64,000 bases of DNA from Puniceicoccaceae bacterium K14 (lineage in GTDB: Bacteria; Verrucomicrobiota; Verrucomicrobiia; Opitutales; Opitutaceae): the NCBI GenBank assembly GCA_022538095.1, contig JAKYXN010000001.1, positions 62,001-126,000 on the forward strand. Direction: 5' to 3'. How positions within the stretch are numbered: position 1 is the first letter of the stretch; each line of letters starts with the position of its first letter. Shown piece by piece: positions 1 to 9,221 of the stretch. The position numbers and the translations under genes are program-made. Under the pieces are notes generated by a model. It was given only the letters and a program-made list of their open reading frames with translations. It was not told the origin of the DNA and did not search any database.

Positions 1-238
1 GGATCGGGTTGCCATCTTTGTCTTCGAGTTTTTCCAAGAAAACCTCGATTTCTTCGCCGATTTGCAATTCGCCAAGATCTGGAAATTCCATTGCAGGAAT
101 TACACCTTCAGATTTTCCACCGATATCAACGACAACTTCGTTTTGACGAATCTCAGCAATGCCACCTTTAATAATCGATCCCTCTCTAAGAGTATCGAAA
201 GTAGTAGTGGCTAGAAGTTCTTCCATTATAGAACTCAT
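1..238 (-). CDS. rpsA: 30S ribosomal protein S1, N-terminal part (cut by window edge)
   Basis: Only the first 79 codons are in the window; the gene continues past base 1. The visible part starts MSSIMEELLA and then carries the first S1/OB-type RNA-binding domain (REGSIIKGGIAEI, then VVVDIGGKSEGVIP and EEIEVFLEKLED). S1 binds mRNA on the 30S subunit and supports initiation on messages with weak Shine-Dalgarno sites, which fits the many genes here without a clear one. The ATG at 238 follows AGAAAGAAGC, a modest ribosome-binding site; a second in-frame ATG lies at 226. The short acidic leader before the S1 domain is usual for RpsA. Other multi-S1-domain proteins cannot be strictly excluded from a fragment. 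Confidence 0.85.
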   Translation of the reverse strand, partial: MSSIMEELLATTTFDTLREGSIIKGGIAEIRQNEVVVDIGGKSEGVIPAMEFPDLGELQIGEEIEVFLEKLEDKDGNPI

Positions 239-455
239 GATATATGTTGCTTCTTTCTATCGTGGCGCTTCCTTACCGCCGACAAATTGAAGCGAATATG
301 TTGTGCCATCGAAATGGCGGGTTTGTTTTTATACGACTCACCCGGAAGCACGCGACTGGAGTGAGCTTAGAAAAAGTAGTCGCAAAGGACCAAACTCTCG
401 ATTCCGAAAGATAAGAGCAAGCGAAAATATGTAATTAAATTCCTAATTTGCTCAC

Positions 456-495
456 GAAAAAGCCCCTTCCTCCATAAGAACGGGAAAAAGGGGCC
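456..495 (-). terminator. Rho-independent terminator after hisG
   Basis: On the minus strand a stem of GCCCCTT with AAGGGGC (arms 488-494 and 462-468) is followed by five T. It lies 24 bases beyond the hisG stop. The rest of 239-518 holds no gene that I can support and presumably contains the rpsA promoter and leader. Confidence 0.8.
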
Positions 496-518
496 AAAAA
501 TTTCAAATGGACCAGTGA

Positions 519-1403
519 TTAGTACACCACTTTGTTCAATGGGTACTCAATGATGCCTTCTGCTCCGATTTCTTTCAGTTTAGGAATAAGATCACGCACA
601 TCCTTCTCACTAAGAACCACTTCAATCGCAACCCACTCATCCTCCGAGAGACTATTTACAGTCGGTTTTCTAAGTGCAGGAAGAATTCCTAAAACCTCAT
701 CGAGCTTTTCGCGCGGCGAGTTTAACTTGAGACCAACCTTATCTGCTGCTGACAACGCTGCTGACAACATCAATGCGATATTTTCGATCTTTTTGCGCTT
801 CTCTGGATTCTCCCAGCTTTTCTTGTTCGCGATAAGCTTGGTGTTCGTCTTTAAGAGAGTTTCGACGATGCGAAGCTTGTTTGCTCGCAACGAATTTCCA
901 GTTTCGGTGAGATCCACGATAGCATCAACCATATCGGGAACCTTAACCTCAGTCGCTCCCCAAGAAAATTCAGTCTCCGCCTCAACCCCGTGTTTCGCGA
1001 GAAAATCGTTTGTCAAGTTAGTGACCTCAGTAGCTATTCTCTTACCCTGCAAGTCCTTAACCGTTTTTATGGGAGAAGACTCCGGCACGCATAGTACCCA
1101 GTAAGAAGGTCTGTTTGAAGCACGACTATAAACAAGGTCACAGACTTCAACAACGTCAGATCGATTTTCTACGACCCAATCGTATCCACAAAGCCCGCAA
1201 TCAAAATACCCATGCTCAACATAGCGACTAATTTCCTGGCCGCGAATAAAACGGCCATCAATCTCGTTATCGTCAATTGAAGGACGATAGGAACGAGAAC
1301 TTTTGCTAATGCTCCAGCCAGCCTTGGCGAACAACTTAATCGTTGCATCTTCCAAGCTCCCTTTCGGGAAACCGAACATGATTAAAGATTGATCTTGTGA
1401 CAC
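519..1403 (-). CDS. hisG: ATP phosphoribosyltransferase, long form
   Basis: HisG condenses ATP with PRPP in the first step of histidine synthesis. At 294 residues this is the long, self-contained form with a C-terminal ACT-like regulatory domain (about residues 215-294, ending EYPLNKVVY), so no HisZ is needed. The N-terminal part has the typical [15 protein letters not shown] start and the PRPP-binding stretch [13 protein letters not shown]. The start is uncertain: a GTG at 1403 gives [14 protein letters not shown], while the ATG at 1380 starts exactly at the conserved core; neither has a strong Shine-Dalgarno site. It stands alone with its own terminator and no other his gene nearby, which is common outside enterobacteria. 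Confidence 0.95.
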   Translation of the reverse strand: MSQDQSLIMFGFPKGSLEDATIKLFAKAGWSISKSSRSYRPSIDDNEIDGRFIRGQEISRYVEHGYFDCGLCGYDWVVENRSDVVEVCDLVYSRASNRPSYWVLCVPESSPIKTVKDLQGKRIATEVTNLTNDFLAKHGVEAETEFSWGATEVKVPDMVDAIVDLTETGNSLRANKLRIVETLLKTNTKLIANKKSWENPEKRKKIENIALMLSAALSAADKVGLKLNSPREKLDEVLGILPALRKPTVNSLSEDEWVAIEVVLSEKDVRDLIPKLKEIGAEGIIEYPLNKVVY

Positions 1404-1467
1404 TCTTTAAGTCCAAAAACAATCCCAGGAACTAGCACAAGATAAAACATTCACAACTTTCTGCCAT

Positions 1468-1495
1468 ATTTTACATTTTTACATTTTACATTTGT
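1468..1495. promoter_or_regulatory. AT-rich direct repeats between hisG and the response regulator
   Basis: Three copies of TTACAT start at 1471, 1479 and 1486 in the divergent intergenic region 1404-1652. OmpR-family regulators bind tandem half-sites, so this could be an operator, but the spacing (8 and 7 bases) is not the classical 10-11. I see no convincing -35/-10 pair. Confidence 0.25.
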
Positions 1496-1652
1496 TAAAA
1501 ATGGATATGTTTTCACTTCAGCGGATGATACAGTCATGTACTATGGACCTCCACAAGAATAACCCGGAGTACCGATCGGATCAGACGTAACCCATAAGAC
1601 CAAGGTGATCTACGACTTGCCTGAACCAACAAACCAACAACAATTATAGCCA

Positions 1653-2402
1653 ATGACATCTAAGCCTAAACCACTGGTACTTATAGTTGAAGACGAGGCC
1701 GAACTCGCAAACGTAATATCGGAACACCTCGAAGCGGCAGGCATGCAAACGCAAATTTGCAATCGTTGCGCCCTCGCAATGAGATTCCTCAAAAACAACT
1801 TCGCGAATATCCTTCTCCTAGACCTAACCCTTCCAGATCAAAATGGATTTGCGTTCATGGAAGACCTGAAACGCGAGGACATCAATATTCCGACTATCTT
1901 CCTAACCGGTAACGATTCAGAAATATCCAAAGTGAAGGGGCTCGAGCTTGGAGCAGACGACTACGTCACCAAGCCCTTCAGTGCACCTGAACTCGTTGCC
2001 CGTATTCACGCTGTACTCCGCCGAGCTGAGGTTGCCCACGATTTCAATGTAACGAAAAACGTTCGTCTCACCGACTCGCCATTCGATTTCAATACAGCGA
2101 CAGTTAACCCGACAAGCCTGGTAATCACCTTCAAAGACGGTGAGGTCGTAAACATAGGACGCAAGGAGCTCGGAATCCTTTCGTACTTCCATGAGAATCC
2201 AGAGACGATCATCACTCGAAAAAACTTGATTCACTCAGTTTGGGGAATTCATGCAGATATTCGCAGTCGCTCGCTTGACCAATATATTGTAAAGATTCGC
2301 GACCTCTTCAAACGCAAGGAAGTGCCGCTAGACAATTTAAAGACAATCCACGGTATCGGCTACCAATATGAGCCGATGACTAGCAGTGCGAGCCAAGTTT
2401 AA
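1653..2402 (+). CDS. OmpR/PhoB-type response regulator, orphan
   Basis: A two-domain transcription regulator of 249 residues. The receiver domain (about 8-125) has the acidic pair at E13/D14, the phospho-acceptor D57 in LLLDLTLPD, T85 and K107 in DDYVTKPF. The C-terminal winged-helix domain (about 150-242) ends with the usual IHGIGYQYE strand. No histidine kinase gene lies next to it, so its partner is unknown. It diverges from hisG and ends at a strong bidirectional terminator. The sequence does not show what it controls. Confidence 0.9.
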   Translation: MTSKPKPLVLIVEDEAELANVISEHLEAAGMQTQICNRCALAMRFLKNNFANILLLDLTLPDQNGFAFMEDLKREDINIPTIFLTGNDSEISKVKGLELGADDYVTKPFSAPELVARIHAVLRRAEVAHDFNVTKNVRLTDSPFDFNTATVNPTSLVITFKDGEVVNIGRKELGILSYFHENPETIITRKNLIHSVWGIHADIRSRSLDQYIVKIRDLFKRKEVPLDNLKTIHGIGYQYEPMTSSASQV

Positions 2403-2425
2403 AGTACTGACCAAATTTAAAAAAT

Positions 2426-2458
2426 AAAAAGCCCAACGTCGTCACGTTGGGCTTTTTT
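2426..2458. terminator. Bidirectional terminator between convergent genes
   Basis: A perfect 9-bp stem (GCCCAACGT at 2431-2439 with ACGTTGGGC at 2444-2452) has a 4-base loop, six T after it on the plus strand and a T-run on the minus strand. It serves the response regulator from the left and the 49-codon gene from the right. Confidence 0.9.
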
Positions 2459-2518
2459 ATTGCTTTAGATGGATTAGGATGGCGATGACGCCTGATCGCT
2501 CGAAAGCGATGAGCAAAT

Positions 2519-2668
2519 TCAATAGTAACTGTCTTCTTCAGGATCCGTACCGTAATGAAAACCATCTTGGTTTTCATAAGCTACAGGGGCTTGCTCGATG
2601 CCAACAAGCATCAACCAAGATCCTACGACTAGCGCGACAGCATATGCAGAGAGAAGAAGAGTTATCAT
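2519..2668 (-). CDS. 49-residue single-pass membrane peptide
   Basis: A short gene with its own signals. A GAGGGG Shine-Dalgarno site precedes the ATG by four bases, and a strong terminator lies about 66 bases past the stop. The product starts MITLLLSAYAVALVV, with one hydrophobic helix over about residues 2-23, followed by a polar acidic tail rich in Glu, Asp and Tyr that ends EEDSYY. I do not recognise the family. Small peptides of this shape are often subunits or regulators of membrane complexes, but nothing here names a partner. The upstream neighbour on the same strand, the secreted ClpP-like protease, is separated from it by a terminator, so it may need its own promoter in 2669-2714. 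Confidence 0.6.
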   Translation of the reverse strand: MITLLLSAYAVALVVGSWLMLVGIEQAPVAYENQDGFHYGTDPEEDSYY

Positions 2669-2710
2669 TATGCCCCTCTAATCGACATCAGAGGAGAAAA
2701 CCTTGATGTC

Positions 2711-2743
2711 AAAAAAGCGCTCAATTTACACTGAGCGCTTTCC
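2711..2743 (-). terminator. Terminator of the ClpP-like protease gene
   Basis: Stem AAGCGCTCA (2715-2723) with TGAGCGCTT (2732-2740). Read on the minus strand it is followed by a run of T. It lies 37 bases past the stop of the protease gene. Confidence 0.85.
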
Positions 2744-2776
2744 GCATATAACAACACATGTAAAACCTAATGCCGA

Positions 2777-4213
2777 TTACGGAGCTCGGTAGTAATTGCT
2801 TTTGTCATACAAAAAGTAGAAATCAAATGCCTCCAAACGCGGAAGCATCACATACGGCCTCCCATCTTCATCATGCAACTCACCTAGTACAGCCTGCGTC
2901 CTAGAATCATTGCTCGCAAACCGGTCCGGGTTTCTGTCAACCGACGTTTCCCATATTCGATTCACTACATTATCCACCCAACCTAGCCTAACCGCTTCGT
3001 CTCCGAATTCGCTCCAATCACCAGAAGACTTTTCCTCGTACATCATCTCTATGAATTTATTCAAAGGCACGCCCATTTTCTTCGCCACAGGTTTTGCCAA
3101 TCGTCGCCACCATTCATCAGCTTCATCAGCATACTCCTTTTGCTCCGTTAAATTCCCCACAACCCCGTACCACGAAAGTTGATGATGAAGAATCACTGCA
3201 TTTGGATACGCGTACGATTTCTCCGCGAGAGTTGTAATCACCGCAGCCATACTTGCCGCGTAGGCCTTTACAACCACGTACACTGGAGCTTCGCTTCCCT
3301 CCATTGCTTTTAGAATCTGATAACCAGCCATAACCGAACCACCTGGAGATGAATCAATTACGATAAAGATGGGGTGCTCTGTGCTCTGGTTATTGAAGTA
3401 GTTAATTCGCTCAATCACATAGTCCGAAATCCCGCCCCAGATCACTCCGTTTAGAGAAATTCGTCGGTCGCTGACTCTCAAAACACCATCAATAAATGGT
3501 TCCTCTAAATACAAAGACGCGTCGTCTACAACCACCTGATCTCCTATGATTTCCGATTTCTCACGGATTGCCAATTGAGCCTGGAGCGAAGCTACTTCTC
3601 CCTCCAGTCGCGTTCGTTCTAGCTTAAGCCTTGTTTCTTCCAATCTCAGCCCCTGTAGTTCCTTCTCCATTTCCTTTTGGAGGATCGAATTCTCCTTTTC
3701 CAAACGCTTTTCTTTCAAACTAAGTTCTGCAAACTCTTCTTGAAGCTCTTTACGAGCCACTGCCGCCTTCAACGTAACTGCTTTATTAACGCTATCTATT
3801 TCCGCCTGCAATTTGTCTGTCTCTGCATTAAGAGCAGCCAATTCGGAACTCATACGCTCGCGTACCAAAGAGTTTTCTAACGAAAGCTTATCCTTCTCTG
3901 CCCGCAACCCTGCCAAATCTCGCTTTGCTTTTGCTGCGGCCAATGCGTTTTTCGCCTCAATTAGATCACGTTCCAGGCGAAGTTCCTTCAACTCCTTTTC
4001 GCGTGGATCCTCAACATCCGTCTCAGTTACGACGACCTCGCTAGAGTTTTGAGATTTCTCGACAACGTCTCCTGATTCACCTGCCACAACAATTGCCGGC
4101 AATTCGTTTTCATCAGCAAACGTAGAAGCAATTCCACAAATCCCAATAAAAAAAACAGAAACAACAGTAGCCAACCGACTCCGTCCAACAGTTTGCATAT
4201 AACCTAATTTCAT
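2777..4213 (-). CDS. Secreted ClpP-fold serine protease with long N-terminal coiled coil
   Basis: A 478-residue exported protein. A signal peptide covers about residues 10-33 (hydrophobic ATVVSVFFIGICGIAS, then ADEN). Residues about 70-220 are a heptad-rich coiled coil dominated by Leu, Glu, Lys and Arg. Residues about 235-430 form a ClpP/crotonase-type protease domain: SSPGGSVMAG is the oxyanion strand, AYAASMAA holds the likely nucleophile Ser321, LHHQ the likely His343 or His344, and GDWSEFGDEA the likely Asp399, followed by GWVDNV as in ClpP. Typical ClpP is cytoplasmic and about 200 residues with no coiled coil. Here export implies an envelope role independent of Clp ATPases; the substrate is unknown. 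The gene is monocistronic, diverges from hemF, and has its own terminator. Confidence 0.8.
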   Translation of the reverse strand: MKLGYMQTVGRSRLATVVSVFFIGICGIASTFADENELPAIVVAGESGDVVEKSQNSSEVVVTETDVEDPREKELKELRLERDLIEAKNALAAAKAKRDLAGLRAEKDKLSLENSLVRERMSSELAALNAETDKLQAEIDSVNKAVTLKAAVARKELQEEFAELSLKEKRLEKENSILQKEMEKELQGLRLEETRLKLERTRLEGEVASLQAQLAIREKSEIIGDQVVVDDASLYLEEPFIDGVLRVSDRRISLNGVIWGGISDYVIERINYFNNQSTEHPIFIVIDSSPGGSVMAGYQILKAMEGSEAPVYVVVKAYAASMAAVITTLAEKSYAYPNAVILHHQLSWYGVVGNLTEQKEYADEADEWWRRLAKPVAKKMGVPLNKFIEMMYEEKSSGDWSEFGDEAVRLGWVDNVVNRIWETSVDRNPDRFASNDSRTQAVLGELHDEDGRPYVMLPRLEAFDFYFLYDKSNYYRAP

Positions 4214-4414
4214 AAAGTATGGATTTAAAAATCTGCTCTAATGTTCTAGCAACCCACCTAAAAAGCAAGTCGCCTCGAAAAACTCGAACCCCGCAACATA
4301 TTAAGAACAATAGCTACGCTAATCCGTTCCAACAAAGCAACTTTCTATCCAATCTAGGACTTTAAACCAAAAAAGAACTAGCCCTTAAAAACAATAGCCC
4401 TAGAAACGACAAGC

Positions 4415-5344
4415 GTGAGCTTAGAAAAACTCAGTAGCATCGAATCCTTTTTAAAACGCCTCCAACTGCAACTTTGCAGTCAGCTAGAATCAATCGAGCC
4501 ATCCGGCCACAAGTTCATAGCTGACCATTGGACTCGCCCTGAAGGCGGAGGAGGAACATCTATGGTCCTTGAAGGCGGAGAAGTTCTCGAAAAAGCAGGC
4601 GTTAACTTTTCCCACGTCGAAGGCACCAATCTGCCACCATCAGCTTCTGCCAATCGACCTGAACTGGCAGGTCGCTCATTCCACGCAACTGGAGTCTCAA
4701 TAGTAATACATCCAAAAAACCCCTACGCTCCAACTTCTCACGCTAATGTTCGTTTTTTCGTCGCTCCTGCCCGCAACGAAGATGAAGAGGATATTTGGTG
4801 GTTTGGAGGCGGTTTCGACTTAACGCCCTACTACGGATTCGTTGAAGATGCCATCGAATGGCACAAAATCGCTCAAGCCTCATGTGCCCCATTTGGAGAA
4901 GCGCTTTATTCAGAATTTAAGAAGACATGCGATCGCTACTTCTATTTGAAACACAGGAATGAAGCCCGAGGGATTGGCGGAATATTCTTCGATGATTTTA
5001 CTGAAGGCGGTTTCGATAACGCGTTCGGTCTCATGAAGAGCGTGGGCGAACACTACGGAAAAGCCTACCTACCAATACTTGATCGTCGCAAAGCCACTCC
5101 TTATGGGGACCGCGAAAAAGATTTCCAAAAATACCGTCGCGGACGCTACGTAGAATTTAATCTCGTCTTTGATCGCGGTACGCACTTCGGACTACAAAGT
5201 AACGGACGCACGGAATCAATTCTCATGTCCCTCCCCCCGGAGGTAACTTGGAAATACAATTGGACACCAGAAGTCGGAAGCCGCGAAGCGGATCTTTACG
5301 AAACCTTCCTACAGCCTCAAGATTGGGTGAACTTCAAGGTCTGA
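4415..5344 (+). CDS. hemF: Oxygen-dependent coproporphyrinogen III oxidase
   Basis: HemF decarboxylates two propionates of coproporphyrinogen III to give protoporphyrinogen IX, using O2. The 309-residue length is normal. Family signatures are present: [56 protein letters not shown], and the C-terminal [20 protein letters not shown] with [10 protein letters not shown]. It starts at GTG 4415 without a clear Shine-Dalgarno site. First gene of the run hemF-hemE-hemN-protoporphyrinogen oxidase; the 201-base gap to the divergent protease gene should hold the promoter. Confidence 0.97.
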   Translation: MSLEKLSSIESFLKRLQLQLCSQLESIEPSGHKFIADHWTRPEGGGGTSMVLEGGEVLEKAGVNFSHVEGTNLPPSASANRPELAGRSFHATGVSIVIHPKNPYAPTSHANVRFFVAPARNEDEEDIWWFGGGFDLTPYYGFVEDAIEWHKIAQASCAPFGEALYSEFKKTCDRYFYLKHRNEARGIGGIFFDDFTEGGFDNAFGLMKSVGEHYGKAYLPILDRRKATPYGDREKDFQKYRRGRYVEFNLVFDRGTHFGLQSNGRTESILMSLPPEVTWKYNWTPEVGSREADLYETFLQPQDWVNFKV

Positions 5345-5429
5345 TCCCTCTCAAAAAACAAACTAGGGGAAAATTCTTCACAAAGGCCCTCGACAATTAA
5401 TTACTTTTTTATCTTTATTTAATTCTCTA

Positions 5430-6476
5430 ATGACTTCGAAACAACGCTTCCTTGCAGCACTCGATTGCGAACCACTCGACAGACCACCGATTTGGGTAAT
5501 GCGCCAAGCCGGACGATACTTGCCTGAATACCGTGCCCTCAAAGAGAAATACACATTTCTCGAAATGGTCAAAAGCCCAGAGCTCGCCTTGGAAGTGACT
5601 TTGCAACCGTTGCGTCGCTTCAATTTAGACGCGGCCATTCTTTTTTCCGACATCCTCGTAATTCCCGAAGCACTTGGTCAAGGCTACCACTTCCGCGACC
5701 AAGGAGGAATCGGCATGGACTACCGGCTAGATTCCGCAGATCAAATCGCCGCCCTAGACGGCTCAAATATCTGCGAAAAACTTTCTTACGTCGCCGATGC
5801 GTTAAAACTAATAGACCAAGAAATCGGGAAAGAAAAAATGCTTCTTGGCTTTGGCGGCTCTCCTTGGACGCTAGCTACGTATATGGTCGAAGGCGGGAGC
5901 TCGAAAAATTTCGATCGAATCAAAGAACTCTACTACTCCGACAACGCTCTCTTCGAATCGCTGATGGAGAAAATTACTCTCTCACTCATCGAGTATTTTA
6001 GAATGCAAGCTCGCTCTGGAGCACAAGCCATCCAGATTTTCGACTCATGGGGCGGCATCATTTCCGGCACAGACTACGAGAACGCCTCTCTGAAATGGAT
6101 ACGTAGAATCATCCAGGAGCTCAAAGATGAAATCGCAATTATCCTTTATGCAAAAGGAACGACTCCTCACTTAGTTCGCCAAGCAAACTGCGGTCCTAAA
6201 GCCATTGCAATTGATTGGACTATTCCGATCGATGAAGCAGCCGATCAATTAAATTCCAATGTAGCGATCCAAGGAAATTTAGACCCCGTCTTGTTAAATA
6301 CAACTCCAGAAATCGTTACTAGAGAAGCAACGAAAATTCTTCACGCAATGTCTAATCGCCCAGGTCACATATTCAATCTAGGGCACGGAATTCTGCCAAC
6401 TGCACGTATTGAAAATATGAAAGCGTTAGTGGATACGGTAACGCAATTCAAGCAACATGAACACGCTATCGGTTAA
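5430..6476 (+). CDS. hemE: Uroporphyrinogen III decarboxylase
   Basis: HemE removes four acetate carboxyls from uroporphyrinogen III to make coproporphyrinogen III, the substrate of both HemF and HemN beside it. At 348 residues it is full length. It has the signature RPPIWVMRQAGRYLPEYR, the substrate-binding Asp region FSDILVIPEALG, GFGGSPWTLATYMVEGG, FDSWGG and the terminal FNLGHGILP. Its last 20 bases overlap the start of hemN, which points to translational coupling. Confidence 0.97.
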   Translation: MTSKQRFLAALDCEPLDRPPIWVMRQAGRYLPEYRALKEKYTFLEMVKSPELALEVTLQPLRRFNLDAAILFSDILVIPEALGQGYHFRDQGGIGMDYRLDSADQIAALDGSNICEKLSYVADALKLIDQEIGKEKMLLGFGGSPWTLATYMVEGGSSKNFDRIKELYYSDNALFESLMEKITLSLIEYFRMQARSGAQAIQIFDSWGGIISGTDYENASLKWIRRIIQELKDEIAIILYAKGTTPHLVRQANCGPKAIAIDWTIPIDEAADQLNSNVAIQGNLDPVLLNTTPEIVTREATKILHAMSNRPGHIFNLGHGILPTARIENMKALVDTVTQFKQHEHAIG

Positions 6477-7827
6477 CCTCGATCTAGTAAGGAAATATGG
6501 CGGACAAGGCCCGCGCTATACGTCATATCCAACTGCACTCAAATTCACCGAAGAATTTGAAAGCGACCGACTCATAGCAGAACTCAAAGAGAAAGCCCAA
6601 TCACCGCAGAAGCTTTCATTGTACTGTCACTTACCTTTTTGCGAAAGCATGTGCTGGTTTTGCGGCTGCACAAAAATAGTATCCAAGGATCACTCAAAAG
6701 CAGAACCCTATCTCGATTACCTGCAAAAAGAGATAGACCTCTACAAGGATTTCATCAATCCAAAGTCGCAAGCAGTTCAACTTCACTTGGGAGGAGGAAC
6801 ACCCAATTATCTATCACCCGACCAAATTGATCGTCTAACAGATATCCTTAGCCAGAATTTCCACTTTCATGAAAAGGCTGAACGTTCTGTCGAACTAGAT
6901 CCCAGACGGCTCACTCAAGAGCACATTTTCGCATTTCGCAAGATGGGTATCACCCGAGCATCTTTTGGCGTGCAAGACCTCAACCCGATCGTTCAAAAAG
7001 CCATAAATCGTATCCAACCAGAGCGTACCTGCTACGAAGCTGTAAAATGGATTCGAGATGAGAATTTCGAGTCGCTTAACATCGACCTCATTTACGGACT
7101 TCCCTTCCAAACAGTCTCAAGCTTCGAAAAGACCGTCAAGAAGGTCATCAAGTGGAATCCAGACCGATTTGCTATTTTCAACTACGCACACGTTCCTTGG
7201 ATGATGAAAGGCCAGACGCTCATCAAAGAGTCAGACATGCCTACTCCAGAAACCAAGCTTGAGATGCTAAAGATGGTTACCGAGTTATTAACGTCACATG
7301 GCTACGAATACATTGGCATGGATCACTTCGCAAAAAGTGATGACGAGCTTGCAAAAGCTCAAAAGGCAAAAACCCTTCAACGAAATTTCCAGGGCTACAG
7401 CACGTGGGCCGATACCGATATATACGCATTTGGACTCTCAAGTATTTCGCAATCCGACAGCCATTACCGGCAAAACCACAAAGCTCTCCCTGACTACTAC
7501 AAGGCCTTGGACAGAAACGAGCTGCCGATTGCCAAGGCACTTTACACTACGGAAGACGATCGCATTCGCAGGGAAACGATAATGCGTCTCATGTGTGACC
7601 TAGAGCTAAACTACGCAAAACTATCGAATAAGCTCGGAATCGATTTTACCGATTACTTCAGTTCGGAACTCGAATCCTTCAAAGAGGCCGAGTCCGATGG
7701 AATGGTTTCCATTAATAATGACGTTCTCACAGTTAGCGATATGGGCAGGTTGATCATTCGAAATCTTGCCATGAAATTCGACGCCTATTCGAAGCAAAAC
7801 CTGGACCGCTTTTCGAAGACTATTTAG
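6457..7827 (+). CDS. hemN: Oxygen-independent coproporphyrinogen III dehydrogenase
   Basis: A radical-SAM enzyme that does the HemF reaction without oxygen. In 456 residues it shows RYTSYPTA near the N-terminus, and the cluster-binding motif FCESMCWFCGC with Cys62, Cys66 and Cys69 plus the extra Cys71 that separates true HemN from HemW-type look-alikes. LHLGGGTPNYL and NIDLIYGLPFQT follow. The ATG lies inside the 3' end of hemE (20-base overlap). With hemF in the same operon, the cell can finish haem with or without oxygen. Confidence 0.96.
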   Translation: MNTLSVNLDLVRKYGGQGPRYTSYPTALKFTEEFESDRLIAELKEKAQSPQKLSLYCHLPFCESMCWFCGCTKIVSKDHSKAEPYLDYLQKEIDLYKDFINPKSQAVQLHLGGGTPNYLSPDQIDRLTDILSQNFHFHEKAERSVELDPRRLTQEHIFAFRKMGITRASFGVQDLNPIVQKAINRIQPERTCYEAVKWIRDENFESLNIDLIYGLPFQTVSSFEKTVKKVIKWNPDRFAIFNYAHVPWMMKGQTLIKESDMPTPETKLEMLKMVTELLTSHGYEYIGMDHFAKSDDELAKAQKAKTLQRNFQGYSTWADTDIYAFGLSSISQSDSHYRQNHKALPDYYKALDRNELPIAKALYTTEDDRIRRETIMRLMCDLELNYAKLSNKLGIDFTDYFSSELESFKEAESDGMVSINNDVLTVSDMGRLIIRNLAMKFDAYSKQNLDRFSKTI

Positions 7828-7859
7828 TCGCTAGATATTTGCTCCGCAAAACAAATACG

Positions 7860-9221
7860 ATGCAAGACGCCATCATTATTGGAGCTGGAATCACAGGACT
7901 AACAGCCGCTTACCTCCTCAAAAAACGTAGCCAGAAAATTGTTGTTCTCGAAAAGTTAGCCAAAACTGGGGGTCCAATATCTACGATCCGAGAAAAAGGG
8001 TTCCTAGTAGAAACGGGTCCCAATTCTTTGCTCCTACCGGACCGCTGGTGCGAGAGTTTCTTAAGTGAACTCGATCTAACGGAGGAATTACTCGAAAGCA
8101 ATTCCTATGCTAAAAAGCGCTATATCGTTAAGAATGGAAGGCCCATCGCAGTCCCCTCGACTCCCGTGCAAGCGATTTCTACACCGCTGTTCTCCCTCAA
8201 AGCTAAACTGGGATTCCTCGCGGAACCCTTCCGTAGACCAATCTCGAAAGAAGCCGCGGAGAGCGAAACGGTGGCATCATTCGTATCCAGACGAATGGGA
8301 TATGAATTTCTCGACTATGCCATAGATCCTTTTGTTAGTGGCGTCTACGCAGGCAACGCCCATGAATTAATCCTCAAACACGCATTCCCGCTAATGAGGA
8401 GCTTCGAGGACGAAGGTAAATCTATCATACGCGGTGCAATCAAACGAAAAAAGCGGCAAAAAGCAGATGGCTCTGCTTACAAAAAACGGTCGATTACATT
8501 CAAGCAAGGCCTCGCCACCCTCCCCCAAACACTTACCTCAATACTTGGCGACGCTATCCACAAGGAATCCTCGGTTAAGAGCATTCAAAAAGAGAACCAA
8601 GGATGGACCCTAACATGGGAGAAAAACGGGCAACTCTTCAAACAATCGTGTAGAAAGCTCATCGTATCCATCCCATCCCACGCCGTAAAAAGGCTTCCTT
8701 GGCCCAGTGAAATCCAAACGACTCTCGACAGCTCTCCCGACCTAGTTTTTCCCGCTGTGCACAGCCTATCTCTTGGCTTCAAGCGTTCAGACATAAAGCA
8801 CCCTCTCGACGGATTCGGAGCACTCGTTCCAAGCAAAGAAAAACGAGACATTCTCGGAGTTCTCTTTTGCTCTAGTATTTACGGCAACCGAGCACCCCAA
8901 AATAATTGCTTGCTCACCGTAATGATCGGCGGACGTCGAAGACCCGATCAAGCAAATCTTGACGAAATAGAACTCGAAAAAATTGCCCTCAGAGAACTAA
9001 AAAGCCTGATAGGTCTAAGCGGAGAACCGGTATTCAAAAGTCTAAGCAGTTGGCCACGTGCAATCCCGCAATACGACCAAGCCTTCACACCTTGGAAAGA
9101 CGCAATCGACAAAATCGAGGATAGCAACCCAGGCTTATATTTCGGGGGAAATTGCATCGATGGCATTGCAATGGGGGCCAGTATTCTAAGCGGAAAACGC
9201 CTCAGCGAAATAAAAGCTTAG
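7860..9221 (+). CDS. hemY: Protoporphyrinogen oxidase, HemY/PPOX type
   Basis: An FAD flavoprotein that oxidises protoporphyrinogen IX (or, in coproporphyrin-route bacteria, coproporphyrinogen III). The N-terminus AIIIGAGITGLTAAYLL is the dinucleotide-binding Rossmann motif, followed by LEKLAKTGGPIST and ETGPNSLL. The C-terminus has the FAD motif YFGGNCIDGIAMGASILSG. The ATG at 7860 is chosen because it starts right at the Rossmann strand; an in-frame TTG at 7839 would add seven residues. Because HemF and HemN feed it, the protoporphyrin branch is the likely route. No ferrochelatase follows. It closes the operon, 32 bases after hemN. Confidence 0.92.
   Translation: MQDAIIIGAGITGLTAAYLLKKRSQKIVVLEKLAKTGGPISTIREKGFLVETGPNSLLLPDRWCESFLSELDLTEELLESNSYAKKRYIVKNGRPIAVPSTPVQAISTPLFSLKAKLGFLAEPFRRPISKEAAESETVASFVSRRMGYEFLDYAIDPFVSGVYAGNAHELILKHAFPLMRSFEDEGKSIIRGAIKRKKRQKADGSAYKKRSITFKQGLATLPQTLTSILGDAIHKESSVKSIQKENQGWTLTWEKNGQLFKQSCRKLIVSIPSHAVKRLPWPSEIQTTLDSSPDLVFPAVHSLSLGFKRSDIKHPLDGFGALVPSKEKRDILGVLFCSSIYGNRAPQNNCLLTVMIGGRRRPDQANLDEIELEKIALRELKSLIGLSGEPVFKSLSSWPRAIPQYDQAFTPWKDAIDKIEDSNPGLYFGGNCIDGIAMGASILSGKRLSEIKA

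Noticed and set aside
532-1104. Long plus-strand frame (190 codons) opposite hisG
   Set aside because: It lies wholly antisense to a clear HisG protein, has no recognisable domain and no ribosome-binding site.
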